Of a stretch of 40,840 bases of DNA, positions 15,739-23,205 are shown one piece after another; within the stretch, counting starts at the first letter, position 1, and each line of letters begins with the position of its first letter. The notes beneath the pieces were generated by a model that saw nothing but the letters and a program-made list of their open reading frames with translations, did no database searches and was not told the origin of the DNA. The translations under genes and the position numbers were made by a program. This stretch comes from Erysipelotrichales bacterium (GTDB lineage: Bacteria; Bacillota_I; Bacilli_A; RF39; UBA660), in assembly GCA_022508565.1 (NCBI GenBank), contig JAFLUY010000010.1, positions 1 through 40,840 of the forward strand, written 5' to 3'.

Positions 15739-17628
15739 ATGATGATATATTCACAAGATTGGTTTTCAAACAGAAATGAGCTTGGAAAATATAAATTTGA
15801 TACTTCTAATGCTATATATAATTTTAGCAACCAAACAGTATCAAGTATTCTTTATGGAGCAAGATTGAAAGAACTTTATAAAGATCCAAGAATAATTGAA
15901 ATTGAATGTGAAGCAATAAATCATCTTATAAATACTCAAAATCCTGTAACTGTCACTATTCAGAATAAAGATAAAAGTTGTTATACGGATGGCAAATCAA
16001 TAGTAATTTCTGGCGAACCTTTAATTAATCTAAAAGAAAGAGGATTAGATATTATTCTTGGTTTAACTTGTCATGAATCTTCTCATATAAGATTTACAGA
16101 TTTTTTCTTAAGTAAAGAATCAGCAAAGAAAAGTCCTTGTATAAAATGGATCTGGAATTTGATTGAAGATGAAGTTATTGAAGAAATGCTTCAAATCGAA
16201 AAGCCAGGTCTCGGAAATCTTTTAGGGCCAGTAAAAGATTATATGTTTACTGTTAAAGATCGTCCAACATTTAAAGACGATATAGAAATAATTTTATTTA
16301 TATTATTTTCAATAATAAGATATCCAAAAAACTTAGACTATATAAATAAAACGGATTTGAATAGATTTGAAAATCTCTTTAATGATATTTATTCTATTAT
16401 GAAGATTAATAATATCTTCAATATTCGAATTAAAGAAAAATGTACTGAAGAAAATTATAAAGCAGCATTAGAGATTTATGAATTAATCAAACATTATATC
16501 CACGAAAACCAAGATGATTTAGATTTACCAAATGGCAGTGAAGACTCCGCATCAGATGAAAATAAATCACTTGAAGAGGTTGAATCTGATTTAAATTCAA
16601 AGTTTGATTCTGATGGAGAACCTAATGAAGAAGCTTTTGGAAATATGAATGGTACATTATTGGCGGATTCAACAGCAGAAAATAATGATAAAGATTTTGT
16701 AAGAGATCAAATAAAAAATCTTTCAAAATATCCAATTAAAATTACTGATTATGATCCTACTTATCAAGAAACTGATTTTGACGGAGCAAGAGGTTTTAGT
16801 CCAACTTCAGGATTAAAAATGATCAATTATTCTGCTAGAGCCTTTGCTGCAGGAAAATATGCAACTCTTAAAGAATCTTGCAAATCATTCATCGATACTA
16901 TTAAAAAAATAGATATCAAATCTAAAGAAAAAAGTCAGTCTTTATCTAAAGAAGAATTTCAAAGAAATGGATCATTAGATCCGAGATTATTGGCTTCAGC
17001 ATATCAAAATGAAAAAAATGTATATCAAAGATTCGGAATTAAACATACAAGAGAGAAAAAACAAAAATTCACATTATTATTGACTCTTGATGAATCAGGA
17101 TCAATGGGAAGCAAGCAAACAAGAGAAACAGTCTCTAAAATCGCTTTGTCGTTCGCTGAAGCGTTTTCAAATAATCCAAATATTGATTTATATGTTTATG
17201 GACATAGTGATTATGTAGTAAAATATATCGATCCATCAACAAAAAATTTTAATATGCTTGGAAATAGATATCAAGGTTATGGACAAAATGAAGTAGAAGC
17301 ATATAATACAATATTAAAAGATGTTACAAAAAAATCTAAAAATAATATTCTATTAGTAAATATTACAGACTCTCAATATCTTTCTAATTATTCCGAAATC
17401 GAGAATGAATTGAATAAATGGAGAAAATATAAGAATTCACATATCATTCAATCTCTTATTGTAATAAATGATTATTTTACTAATAAAGACAGTAATATTA
17501 ATAATAAAATTTACGGAATAAATAAATGGATATATATTAAAGATATTAATAACATTTCTGAAACTAATACACAAATCAAGAAATTTGTAAGATTCATTCA
17601 ACAAAAATATGATACGTTAAAGAAATAA
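15739..17628 (+). CDS. VWA-domain protein with N-terminal metallopeptidase-like motif (CobT-like)
   Basis: The 629-residue protein combines an N-terminal region with HESSH (112-116, in LGLTCHESSHIRFTD) and IEDEVIEE downstream, a Glu/Ser-rich acidic linker at about 260-300, and a C-terminal von Willebrand factor A domain with the MIDAS motif DESGS at 451-455 (LLLTLDESGSMGSKQTR). This layout resembles CobT and the VWA partner proteins of MoxR-type AAA ATPases, which use ATP to remodel or insert metal into a target. T4-like phages often carry a cobS-like ATPase; none is in this window. It does not carry the shared tag. Start chosen at the first of two adjacent ATGs. Confidence 0.8.
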   Translation: MMIYSQDWFSNRNELGKYKFDTSNAIYNFSNQTVSSILYGARLKELYKDPRIIEIECEAINHLINTQNPVTVTIQNKDKSCYTDGKSIVISGEPLINLKERGLDIILGLTCHESSHIRFTDFFLSKESAKKSPCIKWIWNLIEDEVIEEMLQIEKPGLGNLLGPVKDYMFTVKDRPTFKDDIEIILFILFSIIRYPKNLDYINKTDLNRFENLFNDIYSIMKINNIFNIRIKEKCTEENYKAALEIYELIKHYIHENQDDLDLPNGSEDSASDENKSLEEVESDLNSKFDSDGEPNEEAFGNMNGTLLADSTAENNDKDFVRDQIKNLSKYPIKITDYDPTYQETDFDGARGFSPTSGLKMINYSARAFAAGKYATLKESCKSFIDTIKKIDIKSKEKSQSLSKEEFQRNGSLDPRLLASAYQNEKNVYQRFGIKHTREKKQKFTLLLTLDESGSMGSKQTRETVSKIALSFAEAFSNNPNIDLYVYGHSDYVVKYIDPSTKNFNMLGNRYQGYGQNEVEAYNTILKDVTKKSKNNILLVNITDSQYLSNYSEIENELNKWRKYKNSHIIQSLIVINDYFTNKDSNINNKIYGINKWIYIKDINNISETNTQIKKFVRFIQQKYDTLKK

Positions 17629-17631
17629 TTT

Positions 17632-18036
17632 ATGGATTCTGGCATAATGCATGAACTTAAAGTAGCGTCATTAGCAGCAGAATATGGAATCATTGTATCA
17701 CTGCCATTTGGAGGTACTGAACGATATGATCAAATCTGGGATGTCAATGGCAGGCTATTAAAAATCCAAATAAAGAAATGCGAGATAAATGAAGATGGTA
17801 ACGCAATAAAGTTTTCAAATCAAGCAAAAGTCAAATATGAAGAAGGAGAAATCGATGCTATAGTCACTAGCTATAAAAACAAAATTTATTATTTGCCATT
17901 TGAATATATCAATCGTTCTAAAAAGAAAACTTTATTTTTCTCATTACCAAAAGACCAAATTCCAAATGCTGATAAATATAATTGGGCAGTAGATTTTGAA
18001 ATTGAAAAGCAATTAAATATATCTAAGATATTTTAA
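17632..18036 (+). CDS. PD-(D/E)XK nuclease, I-Ssp6803I/Hjc-like
   Basis: The 134 residues fit the small PD-(D/E)XK group (PDDEXK_5) that contains homing endonuclease I-Ssp6803I: E8 in MHELKVASLAAEYG, D33 in GGTERYDQIWDVNGRLLKIQIKKCE, and the core Q-I-K of LKIQIKK (about 43-49). The enzyme could be a Holliday-junction-resolving or homing nuclease. It follows the VWA gene after three bases and is itself followed by a structured intergenic region. No intron is visible around it. Confidence 0.75.
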   Translation: MDSGIMHELKVASLAAEYGIIVSLPFGGTERYDQIWDVNGRLLKIQIKKCEINEDGNAIKFSNQAKVKYEEGEIDAIVTSYKNKIYYLPFEYINRSKKKTLFFSLPKDQIPNADKYNWAVDFEIEKQLNISKIF

Positions 18037-18048
18037 AGAGCTCCGCAC

Positions 18049-18142
18049 AAGCATTCTGGGAGCCGTCAGACTAATTTAAAATTTCATTAATATAATTTTA
18101 TATCTTTGAAAATAAAATGGTCCAGCGGGTCCCAGAATGCTT
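18049..18142. ncRNA. candidate structured RNA or long inverted repeat
   Basis: AAGCATTCTGGGA (18049-18061) and TCCCAGAATGCTT (18130-18142) are perfect 13-base complements separated by 68 bases with no gene. The arms are far more GC-rich than the surroundings. The interior has a TATCTTTG box (18101-18108), a perfect match to the Bacteroidetes -7 consensus. After the right arm comes ATTTTTG. Options are a small RNA, a protein-binding or replication site, or a large terminator. The rest of 18037-18213 shows no other feature. Confidence 0.45.
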
Positions 18143-18213
18143 ATTTTTGTAAATTTTAAAATCGATAGTCTTGTCTTTATTTTTAACTATATAAATAGAA
18201 ATATTCTAAAACT

Positions 18214-19296
18214 ATGTCTTTAAATTTGTTGCAACCTACTATTATAAAATTTGAAAATTCTTATGATTTACCCGAAACAATAAGAAACAAATATGCTATA
18301 AATTATAATTTAGCCGGCATAGAATATGAATCGACCGATATTTGTAGAATATATTTTGTCATTAAAGAAGATTTAAAAGAAAATGATATAATAAAATTTA
18401 TTTCTAAAGCTTTAAAAGATTTAAATATATTATATAATGGTACTAAAAAGTTTGTACCAGGGATAGATTATTTTCTGAATGAAACATTATATGATTATAT
18501 TATTGAAAAGTTATCGCTTATAAAAAATACTGATTTAGTATTACCGAATTATCTATTAGAAAATTATGAATTGAATTCGGAAATCTTTAGTGAATTATGT
18601 GGATGTGAAAGAGATTATAATAATTTAGATTTCTATTATAAGAAAAATATTGCGACGGATTATAAATTTACTGACTTAGAAATAAATCAAATTTGTAAGA
18701 CTTTTGCTAATCTTATATTAGAACAAACAAACATTACTCCTGAAGATTTGTTAGATCCTAAAAATCAATCTTATAAGACTGTATTAGAATATTTTGCTAA
18801 CGGAGGAACTGATTGCTGCACAAGATTGTTGCAATTAATATTAGGAAATAATTTTGTTAGTCTAAATACAATATCAACATTGGGTAGTTGTGGAACTTGC
18901 AATTCAAACAAATCTGATATTGATAGCGGATCTTGTCTTGATTTATATATCCAAGGAATAAAAGAGCTTTTTAAATCTATGCTTGGGGATATTGAATTCT
19001 ATGAAGATTGGTTCTGTACTTCTATAGATGATGTACTAATCCCAAATAGCTGTTTGATACAATTAATTAAAGATTTATTAGACGAATTCGTCAATAGCCA
19101 CCCAATGACAATTTCACAAAATTCACATTGCGGTTGTCCTAGAGTTTCTAATTCAGATACTGATTATATAGATTTTGAAAACTATAAGAAAGTTTTAGAT
19201 TTTATAGATGCTTGTATATTATCATCAAATAAAAACAAAACAAAACTATTTGGGGAAGAATTTGCGCAGAAATTATTAGAGATCTGCCAAATGTAA
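18214..19296 (+). CDS. hypothetical protein with Cys-rich C-terminal half, 360 aa
   Basis: Not recognised. The N-terminal half is a mixed alpha/beta region. From about residue 190 on, Cys is frequent (GGTDCCTRLLQL, STLGSCGTCNSNKSD, SGSCLDLY, DWFCTS, NSHCGCPRVS), in short C-x-x-C and C-x-C units that could bind zinc. It ends with a helix before the convergent gene at 19306. A structural role is possible but unproven. Confidence 0.7.
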   Translation: MSLNLLQPTIIKFENSYDLPETIRNKYAINYNLAGIEYESTDICRIYFVIKEDLKENDIIKFISKALKDLNILYNGTKKFVPGIDYFLNETLYDYIIEKLSLIKNTDLVLPNYLLENYELNSEIFSELCGCERDYNNLDFYYKKNIATDYKFTDLEINQICKTFANLILEQTNITPEDLLDPKNQSYKTVLEYFANGGTDCCTRLLQLILGNNFVSLNTISTLGSCGTCNSNKSDIDSGSCLDLYIQGIKELFKSMLGDIEFYEDWFCTSIDDVLIPNSCLIQLIKDLLDEFVNSHPMTISQNSHCGCPRVSNSDTDYIDFENYKKVLDFIDACILSSNKNKTKLFGEEFAQKLLEICQM

Positions 19297-19305
19297 AAAA
19301 TAATA

Positions 19306-19755
19306 TTAATATAGAAAAATTTTAATTCTATCTTTTCTATTTTGAGCAGCACCTCCTGTATCATAATAGACAGTCTTTACAGTAAATGCTGGAAAAAGCA
19401 ATTTATTGTTCGCTCTGTTTCTATATAAGAAGGCAGCGATTGTTAATGGTTTCTGGCGATTTTTTCTAGCATCTATTATAACAATTTCATTACCATTTCC
19501 ATTTCTATCAGCTTCAAATTCTCGGTCCTTAAATTTTTGGTTCAACTGACTCCATGCTGCATAGAAAGCATCAACAATTTGTTTTTCTGAAACTTTTCGT
19601 TCATTCATCCGTTGACGGCCGTGATCTCCTACCCAAATTTCAAATTTAGTTCGCTTATCTTCAGAACCGGGATAAGGGTACATCTTTTCATTTCTTTCAA
19701 AAATCATTTGAGATTCGAATATCTCATCATCTAAAAACTCTAATAAAGATCTCAT
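19306..19755 (-). CDS. tagged small protein with DUF4258/RelE-like features
   Basis: The 149 residues start with the tag MRSLLEFLDDEIFE, with further I-F-E at 12-14 and 18-20. The core WVGDHGRQRMNERKVSEKQIVDAFYAAW (about 42-69) resembles the 'H-x-x-x-R-M-x-x-R-x-I-s-x-x-x-I' helix of DUF4258 and BrnT/RelE-superfamily RNA-targeting toxins, followed by beta strands ending TVYYDTGG. The similarity is suggestive only. It is the only minus-strand gene in the region 12-40.8 kb. Confidence 0.6.
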   Translation of the reverse strand: MRSLLEFLDDEIFESQMIFERNEKMYPYPGSEDKRTKFEIWVGDHGRQRMNERKVSEKQIVDAFYAAWSQLNQKFKDREFEADRNGNGNEIVIIDARKNRQKPLTIAAFLYRNRANNKLLFPAFTVKTVYYDTGGAAQNRKDRIKIFLY

Positions 19756-19761
19756 ATATAG

Positions 19762-19792
19762 TTTGAAATTTTTAAAATTTTACCTATTTATA
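19762..19792 (+). promoter_or_regulatory. TTTG-N19-TATTTATA promoter
   Basis: TTTG (19762-19765), 19 bases, TATTTATA (19785-19792), about 33 bases before the gene at 19825. It lies in the gap between divergent genes and has no strong hairpin in the spacer. Confidence 0.6.
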
Positions 19793-19824
19793 TTATGTAT
19801 TTCTATAATTAAAAATTTAAAAAT

Positions 19825-20082
19825 ATGGTAAATCAGAAAAAACTCCTCCAAATAGAAGATGAAATAACAAAACTTGGATATACAGTTTTGGACATCAAAC
19901 AAGGTAAAGATAAAGAATATATAATTGAGGAACCTAATGGAGAAAAATACACAGAAGGAGGAAACGAATGGATTGAGGTAATAACTAAAGAAGAGTTTGA
20001 TTATGATACTTTTTATAAAGAATTAATGATATTAGAAGAATCTCTTCCTGATTCAACTCTACTTTTGGTAAATGGAAAATAA
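19825..20082 (+). CDS. hypothetical protein, 85 aa
   Basis: Not recognised. A small acidic protein (MVNQKKLLQIEDEITKLGYTVLDI...), with no Cys or membrane span. First gene after the promoter at 19762-19792 and 11 bases ahead of the next gene. Confidence 0.7.
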   Translation: MVNQKKLLQIEDEITKLGYTVLDIKQGKDKEYIIEEPNGEKYTEGGNEWIEVITKEEFDYDTFYKELMILEESLPDSTLLLVNGK

Positions 20083-20093
20083 AAATCTATATA

Positions 20094-20933
20094 ATGAAAA
20101 TCATATCTAAATTCCAAGATTTTTATGAATTTGATTGTTATCGATATGGAGAACCTTCGATGACTCCATCGTGGCATAGAGTTGAAGGACAAAAAGAAAT
20201 AATTGTAGATTCTAACATTGCCGAAAAGATAAACTCACTATTCATATGTAAAAATCATTCTATAAGATTTGACTATAAAGGAAGATATCATTATAGTAGA
20301 AGAAATGGTTTTCTAGAACCTGTAAATATTGAATCTCAAATTATAGGGATATATCCTTATACTTATTATATTCCAAAAGTTTATTTTAATAAGACTATTG
20401 AGAATGACGATCCAAATACAATAAACATATCAAAAACAAAGAAGGTACAAATTTATCTTTCTGCTCAGGATTCTCTTGATATATTGTCGATCAAAGATTC
20501 ATTCAAAGATATCATGTCTAAATATGGAGTATCATATAAAGATTTTTGTTATCCAGAAGATATTGTAAATCCAATTAAAAGAAATTGGTGGAATAAAAAT
20601 ACAAATAAAGAAGTTTGCAACAAAGATAAAATGATAACAGAATTTCCTGAACTGTTTGATATTGTTGGAGAACCTATTATATCATTTAATAATGGGATAG
20701 AAGGAATTTTCAATAGATGGAAAAAATATGTTTTGAAAGTAAATATTAATGAAAATCTATCTAAAACTGATTTGCTTTCATATTATCCAGAAATAATAAC
20801 AGAACGAGACGTATATACAGAATTAGAAAATTATTTGATATCTAGACATCAAGAACCTATCTCTGAACCTGACAACAAAACAAAAATAACATCTCACGGA
20901 TTTGATTTGAAAACATCATTTAGAAATATGTAA
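20094..20933 (+). CDS. conserved phage-type hypothetical protein, 279 aa
   Basis: The start, MKIISKFQDFYEFDCYRYGEP, is typical of a family of phage proteins of unknown function that I recall as 'MKIISKFKDYYD' proteins. It includes SLFICKNHSIRFDYKGRYHYSRR and IIGIYPYTYYIPKVYF. No catalytic motif stands out. The N-terminus resembles the tag superficially but belongs to this other family. It sits between two unknown small genes. Confidence 0.7.
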   Translation: MKIISKFQDFYEFDCYRYGEPSMTPSWHRVEGQKEIIVDSNIAEKINSLFICKNHSIRFDYKGRYHYSRRNGFLEPVNIESQIIGIYPYTYYIPKVYFNKTIENDDPNTINISKTKKVQIYLSAQDSLDILSIKDSFKDIMSKYGVSYKDFCYPEDIVNPIKRNWWNKNTNKEVCNKDKMITEFPELFDIVGEPIISFNNGIEGIFNRWKKYVLKVNINENLSKTDLLSYYPEIITERDVYTELENYLISRHQEPISEPDNKTKITSHGFDLKTSFRNM

Positions 20934-20952
20934 GAAATAATATATATAAAAT

Positions 20953-21135
20953 ATGAGCGATACTTGGCAATATAAATATGATACATTATTTGGTACATTC
21001 TTTACAGAAAAATTTATTGAATGGCTGAATGAACAAGGACAAAGTGGATGGGAATTAGTTGGATATGAAATAGAAGAAAGTGCAACTTTTATGGGAGCGA
21101 TGAATTATCGTTGCTTATTTAAACGTAGAAATTGA
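20953..21135 (+). CDS. DUF4177-like small protein, 60 aa
   Basis: The core LNEQGQSGWELVGYEI ... NYRCLFKRRN matches DUF4177-type proteins (L-N-x-x-G-x-x-G-W-E-L-V, then a strand and a basic end). A second member is at 27107-27247. Function unknown. Confidence 0.75.
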   Translation: MSDTWQYKYDTLFGTFFTEKFIEWLNEQGQSGWELVGYEIEESATFMGAMNYRCLFKRRN

Positions 21136-21151
21136 TAGAATAAAAGATAAC

Positions 21152-22099
21152 ATGAAAAATAAAATTTCAAAAATGCCATTTATAAAATGGTCCGGTAGTA
21201 AGAGAAAACAGGCTCCATATATAGTATCTCAATTTCCTAAAGAAATCAATACATATTATGAACCTTTCGTAGGAGGAGGTTCAGTTATGCATGAATTGAT
21301 CAATCAGATTGTTGAAGGCAATATAAAGTGCAATAAGATAGTTTGTTCAGATTTGAATAAAGATTTGATAGATGTCTGGAATATATTTAAAGATAGAAAG
21401 ACTAGGGCTCGTCTATATGATTTCTATTGCAATATGTATGAGCAATTGAAGAAACGTTCTAAAATACAAGAAGGAGAAGAGTTTGGTGAAGTCCATGTTA
21501 GAAATGCTCAATCTCTATATTATGAGCAAAGAGACATCTATAATTCGTTAGATAAAGATGATGAATTGAAGCCTTATATATTTTATTGGTTAACTCGTAC
21601 TTGCTTTAATGGACTTATCAGGTATAATCCGAAAACAGGAAATTTCAATTCTTCATTCCATGTCGCAGGAAAGTTAGGAATATCTCCGGAAGAGCTAGAA
21701 AAAGTTTTTGACAATTGGGGTTCAACAATGGATTTAGTCAATATAGAATTCATTAATGATTCTTATGAAAACGTTATATGTAAAGCTAAAAAAGGAGATC
21801 TGGTATATATGGATCCTCCGTATGCAAATATAGGAGGATTATATTTTTGTAATGGATTTGATGAAGATCAATTTTGGAATGAATTGCTAAACATGTCTGA
21901 CAAAAATGTAAAGTGGTTATTAAGTTATGACGGAATATCAGGTAAAGATGATTTGACAGCTAATGTTCCCGAAAATCTTTTTGTAAGACATGAATATGTA
22001 AATTCTGGACACAGCTCATTTAAGAAGCTAAAATCTAAAACAAATAAAGAAATGAAAAATAAAGATACTGTTAAAGATTCATTATATATAAATTTTTAA
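21152..22099 (+). CDS. dam: DNA adenine N6-methyltransferase (Dam, D12 class)
   Basis: The 315 residues contain the D12-class signatures: FIKWSGSKRKQ (10-20), the AdoMet motif PFVGGGSVM (38-46), CFNGLIRYNPKTGNFN, and the catalytic DPPY (221-224) in GDLVYMDPPYANIGG. It methylates adenine, probably in a GATC-type site, which may protect the phage from host restriction or from the nuclease at 22684. A second ATG at residue 8 (MPFIKWSG) is an alternative start. Confidence 0.95.
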   Translation: MKNKISKMPFIKWSGSKRKQAPYIVSQFPKEINTYYEPFVGGGSVMHELINQIVEGNIKCNKIVCSDLNKDLIDVWNIFKDRKTRARLYDFYCNMYEQLKKRSKIQEGEEFGEVHVRNAQSLYYEQRDIYNSLDKDDELKPYIFYWLTRTCFNGLIRYNPKTGNFNSSFHVAGKLGISPEELEKVFDNWGSTMDLVNIEFINDSYENVICKAKKGDLVYMDPPYANIGGLYFCNGFDEDQFWNELLNMSDKNVKWLLSYDGISGKDDLTANVPENLFVRHEYVNSGHSSFKKLKSKTNKEMKNKDTVKDSLYINF

Positions 22100-22101
22100 A
22101 G

Positions 22102-22401
22102 ATGGCTATTGATCAAATTATATGGGGTGATGAAGACGACAATACATATTTCGAATCATTTGAAGAGCTTAAGAAATATTTGATTGAAAATCTTCCTGAT
22201 TATGAAATGGAATTTTCTGAAGTAAAAGAGTTTGAAGATCGAATTGAATTCAGATTAAAATGCAAAGATTCCGTATTATATATAACTAATTGGAGAAATA
22301 AGGAATTTGAAGATATCATGTACGATCTAAACGGGAATGAAATTGGAAGTGGTTGGTCTTTTGGTTCAGAAGGTTTAGAACGAATATTGTATAATTGTTA
22401 A
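22102..22401 (+). CDS. hypothetical protein, 99 aa
   Basis: Not recognised. Acidic (DEDDNTYFESFEELKKYLIENLPDYEMEF...), with a C-terminal stretch NGNEIGSGWSFGSEGLERILYNC. It begins two bases after the Dam stop codon and is last in that operon. Confidence 0.7.
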   Translation: MAIDQIIWGDEDDNTYFESFEELKKYLIENLPDYEMEFSEVKEFEDRIEFRLKCKDSVLYITNWRNKEFEDIMYDLNGNEIGSGWSFGSEGLERILYNC

Positions 22402-22411
22402 GTGTAAATAT

Positions 22412-22443
22412 TTTTGAAATTTTTTCAAAAGTTTCTATTTTTT
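22412..22443 (+). promoter_or_regulatory. hairpin fused to a promoter
   Basis: TTTTGAAA (22412-22419) and TTTCAAAA (22423-22430) form a short stem. TTTG (22413-22416) is followed by 19 bases and TATTTTTT (22436-22443). It lies 51 bases before the start of the gene at 22495. Confidence 0.65.
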
Positions 22444-22494
22444 AAATGTGTTTAATAATATATTCAACATAACAATTTTAAAAAATTAAAAATT

Positions 22495-22665
22495 ATGGCA
22501 ACTATTTCCAAATCTCAGTTTGAAAATTTTCTATCATGTCAGAAATCAGGAAGATTCAACATGCTCGATTATGAATCTTGGAGCCAATATACAAATCTGA
22601 CTAAAGATGAATGGTTTGAGATCATAAGAAATTATGGAGAACTTTACAATAAATATGTTGGTTAA
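22495..22665 (+). CDS. small conserved phage protein, 56 aa
   Basis: A 56-codon frame from the ATG at 22495 gives MATISKSQFENFLSCQKSGR, then FNMLDYESW, LTKDEWFEIIRNYGELYNKYVG. I recall similar short proteins in many large phages (FNMLDY, LTKEEW). Function unknown. It is first after the promoter at 22412-22443. Confidence 0.75.
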   Translation: MATISKSQFENFLSCQKSGRFNMLDYESWSQYTNLTKDEWFEIIRNYGELYNKYVG

Positions 22666-22683
22666 ATTTTAGCATTTTAAATT

Positions 22684-23205
22684 ATGAAAAAAGCCAATTA
22701 TTGGATTTCTGTAGAAGAATGGATTGTCGCTTGTAAAAACGTAGAAAATAGAATAAATAATTCTAAAGATTTATATCCTATTAGGGATAGATTTAAAACT
22801 ATTATACAATCATTATTTGAATGTTATTTAATTGAAGAATTGTCTAAAACTAGGCCATCATTATATCATCCAGATGATAATAGCGGAATGGCTGATATTG
22901 CATGTAGGCTTACAGGAAATTCGACAGAAGTAAAATGCTGCATTCAAAAAAGTGCACAATTTTCAAACGGATCATATCAAACATCAACAGAAAATTTTAT
23001 TTTCATTCTATTTGATCGAGAAGAATATGATAAAACATTTAAAATAAAAATTAAAACTATTTGGTACGGAACATTTTCATATAATAAATGGAAATATAGA
23101 ATAAATAACGCAGGAGACCCGACTAGTATGTGGATATGCGAAAGAGATCTTAATAGATATTCTACAAAAATATATAATATCGAAGAAATTAATATAGCGG
23201 CATGA
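22684..23205 (+). CDS. PD-(D/E)XK restriction endonuclease-like protein
   Basis: In 173 residues the catalytic core D71 (SGMADIACRLTG) and E82-V-K84 (STEVKCC) is spaced as in PD-(D/E)XK restriction enzymes. The N-terminal half is helical (RDRFKTIIQSLFECYLIEELSKTRPS). Its stop overlaps the start of an N6-methyltransferase gene by four bases, the usual arrangement of a restriction-modification pair. Alternative: a nuclease acting on host DNA that the methylated phage genome resists. Confidence 0.75.
   Translation: MKKANYWISVEEWIVACKNVENRINNSKDLYPIRDRFKTIIQSLFECYLIEELSKTRPSLYHPDDNSGMADIACRLTGNSTEVKCCIQKSAQFSNGSYQTSTENFIFILFDREEYDKTFKIKIKTIWYGTFSYNKWKYRINNAGDPTSMWICERDLNRYSTKIYNIEEINIAA

Noticed and set aside
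20094-20135. N-terminus MKIISKFQDFYEF as another capsid-targeting tag
   Set aside because: It lacks the acidic-aromatic-aliphatic-x-E order and fits a separate phage family that starts MKIISKFKDYYD.
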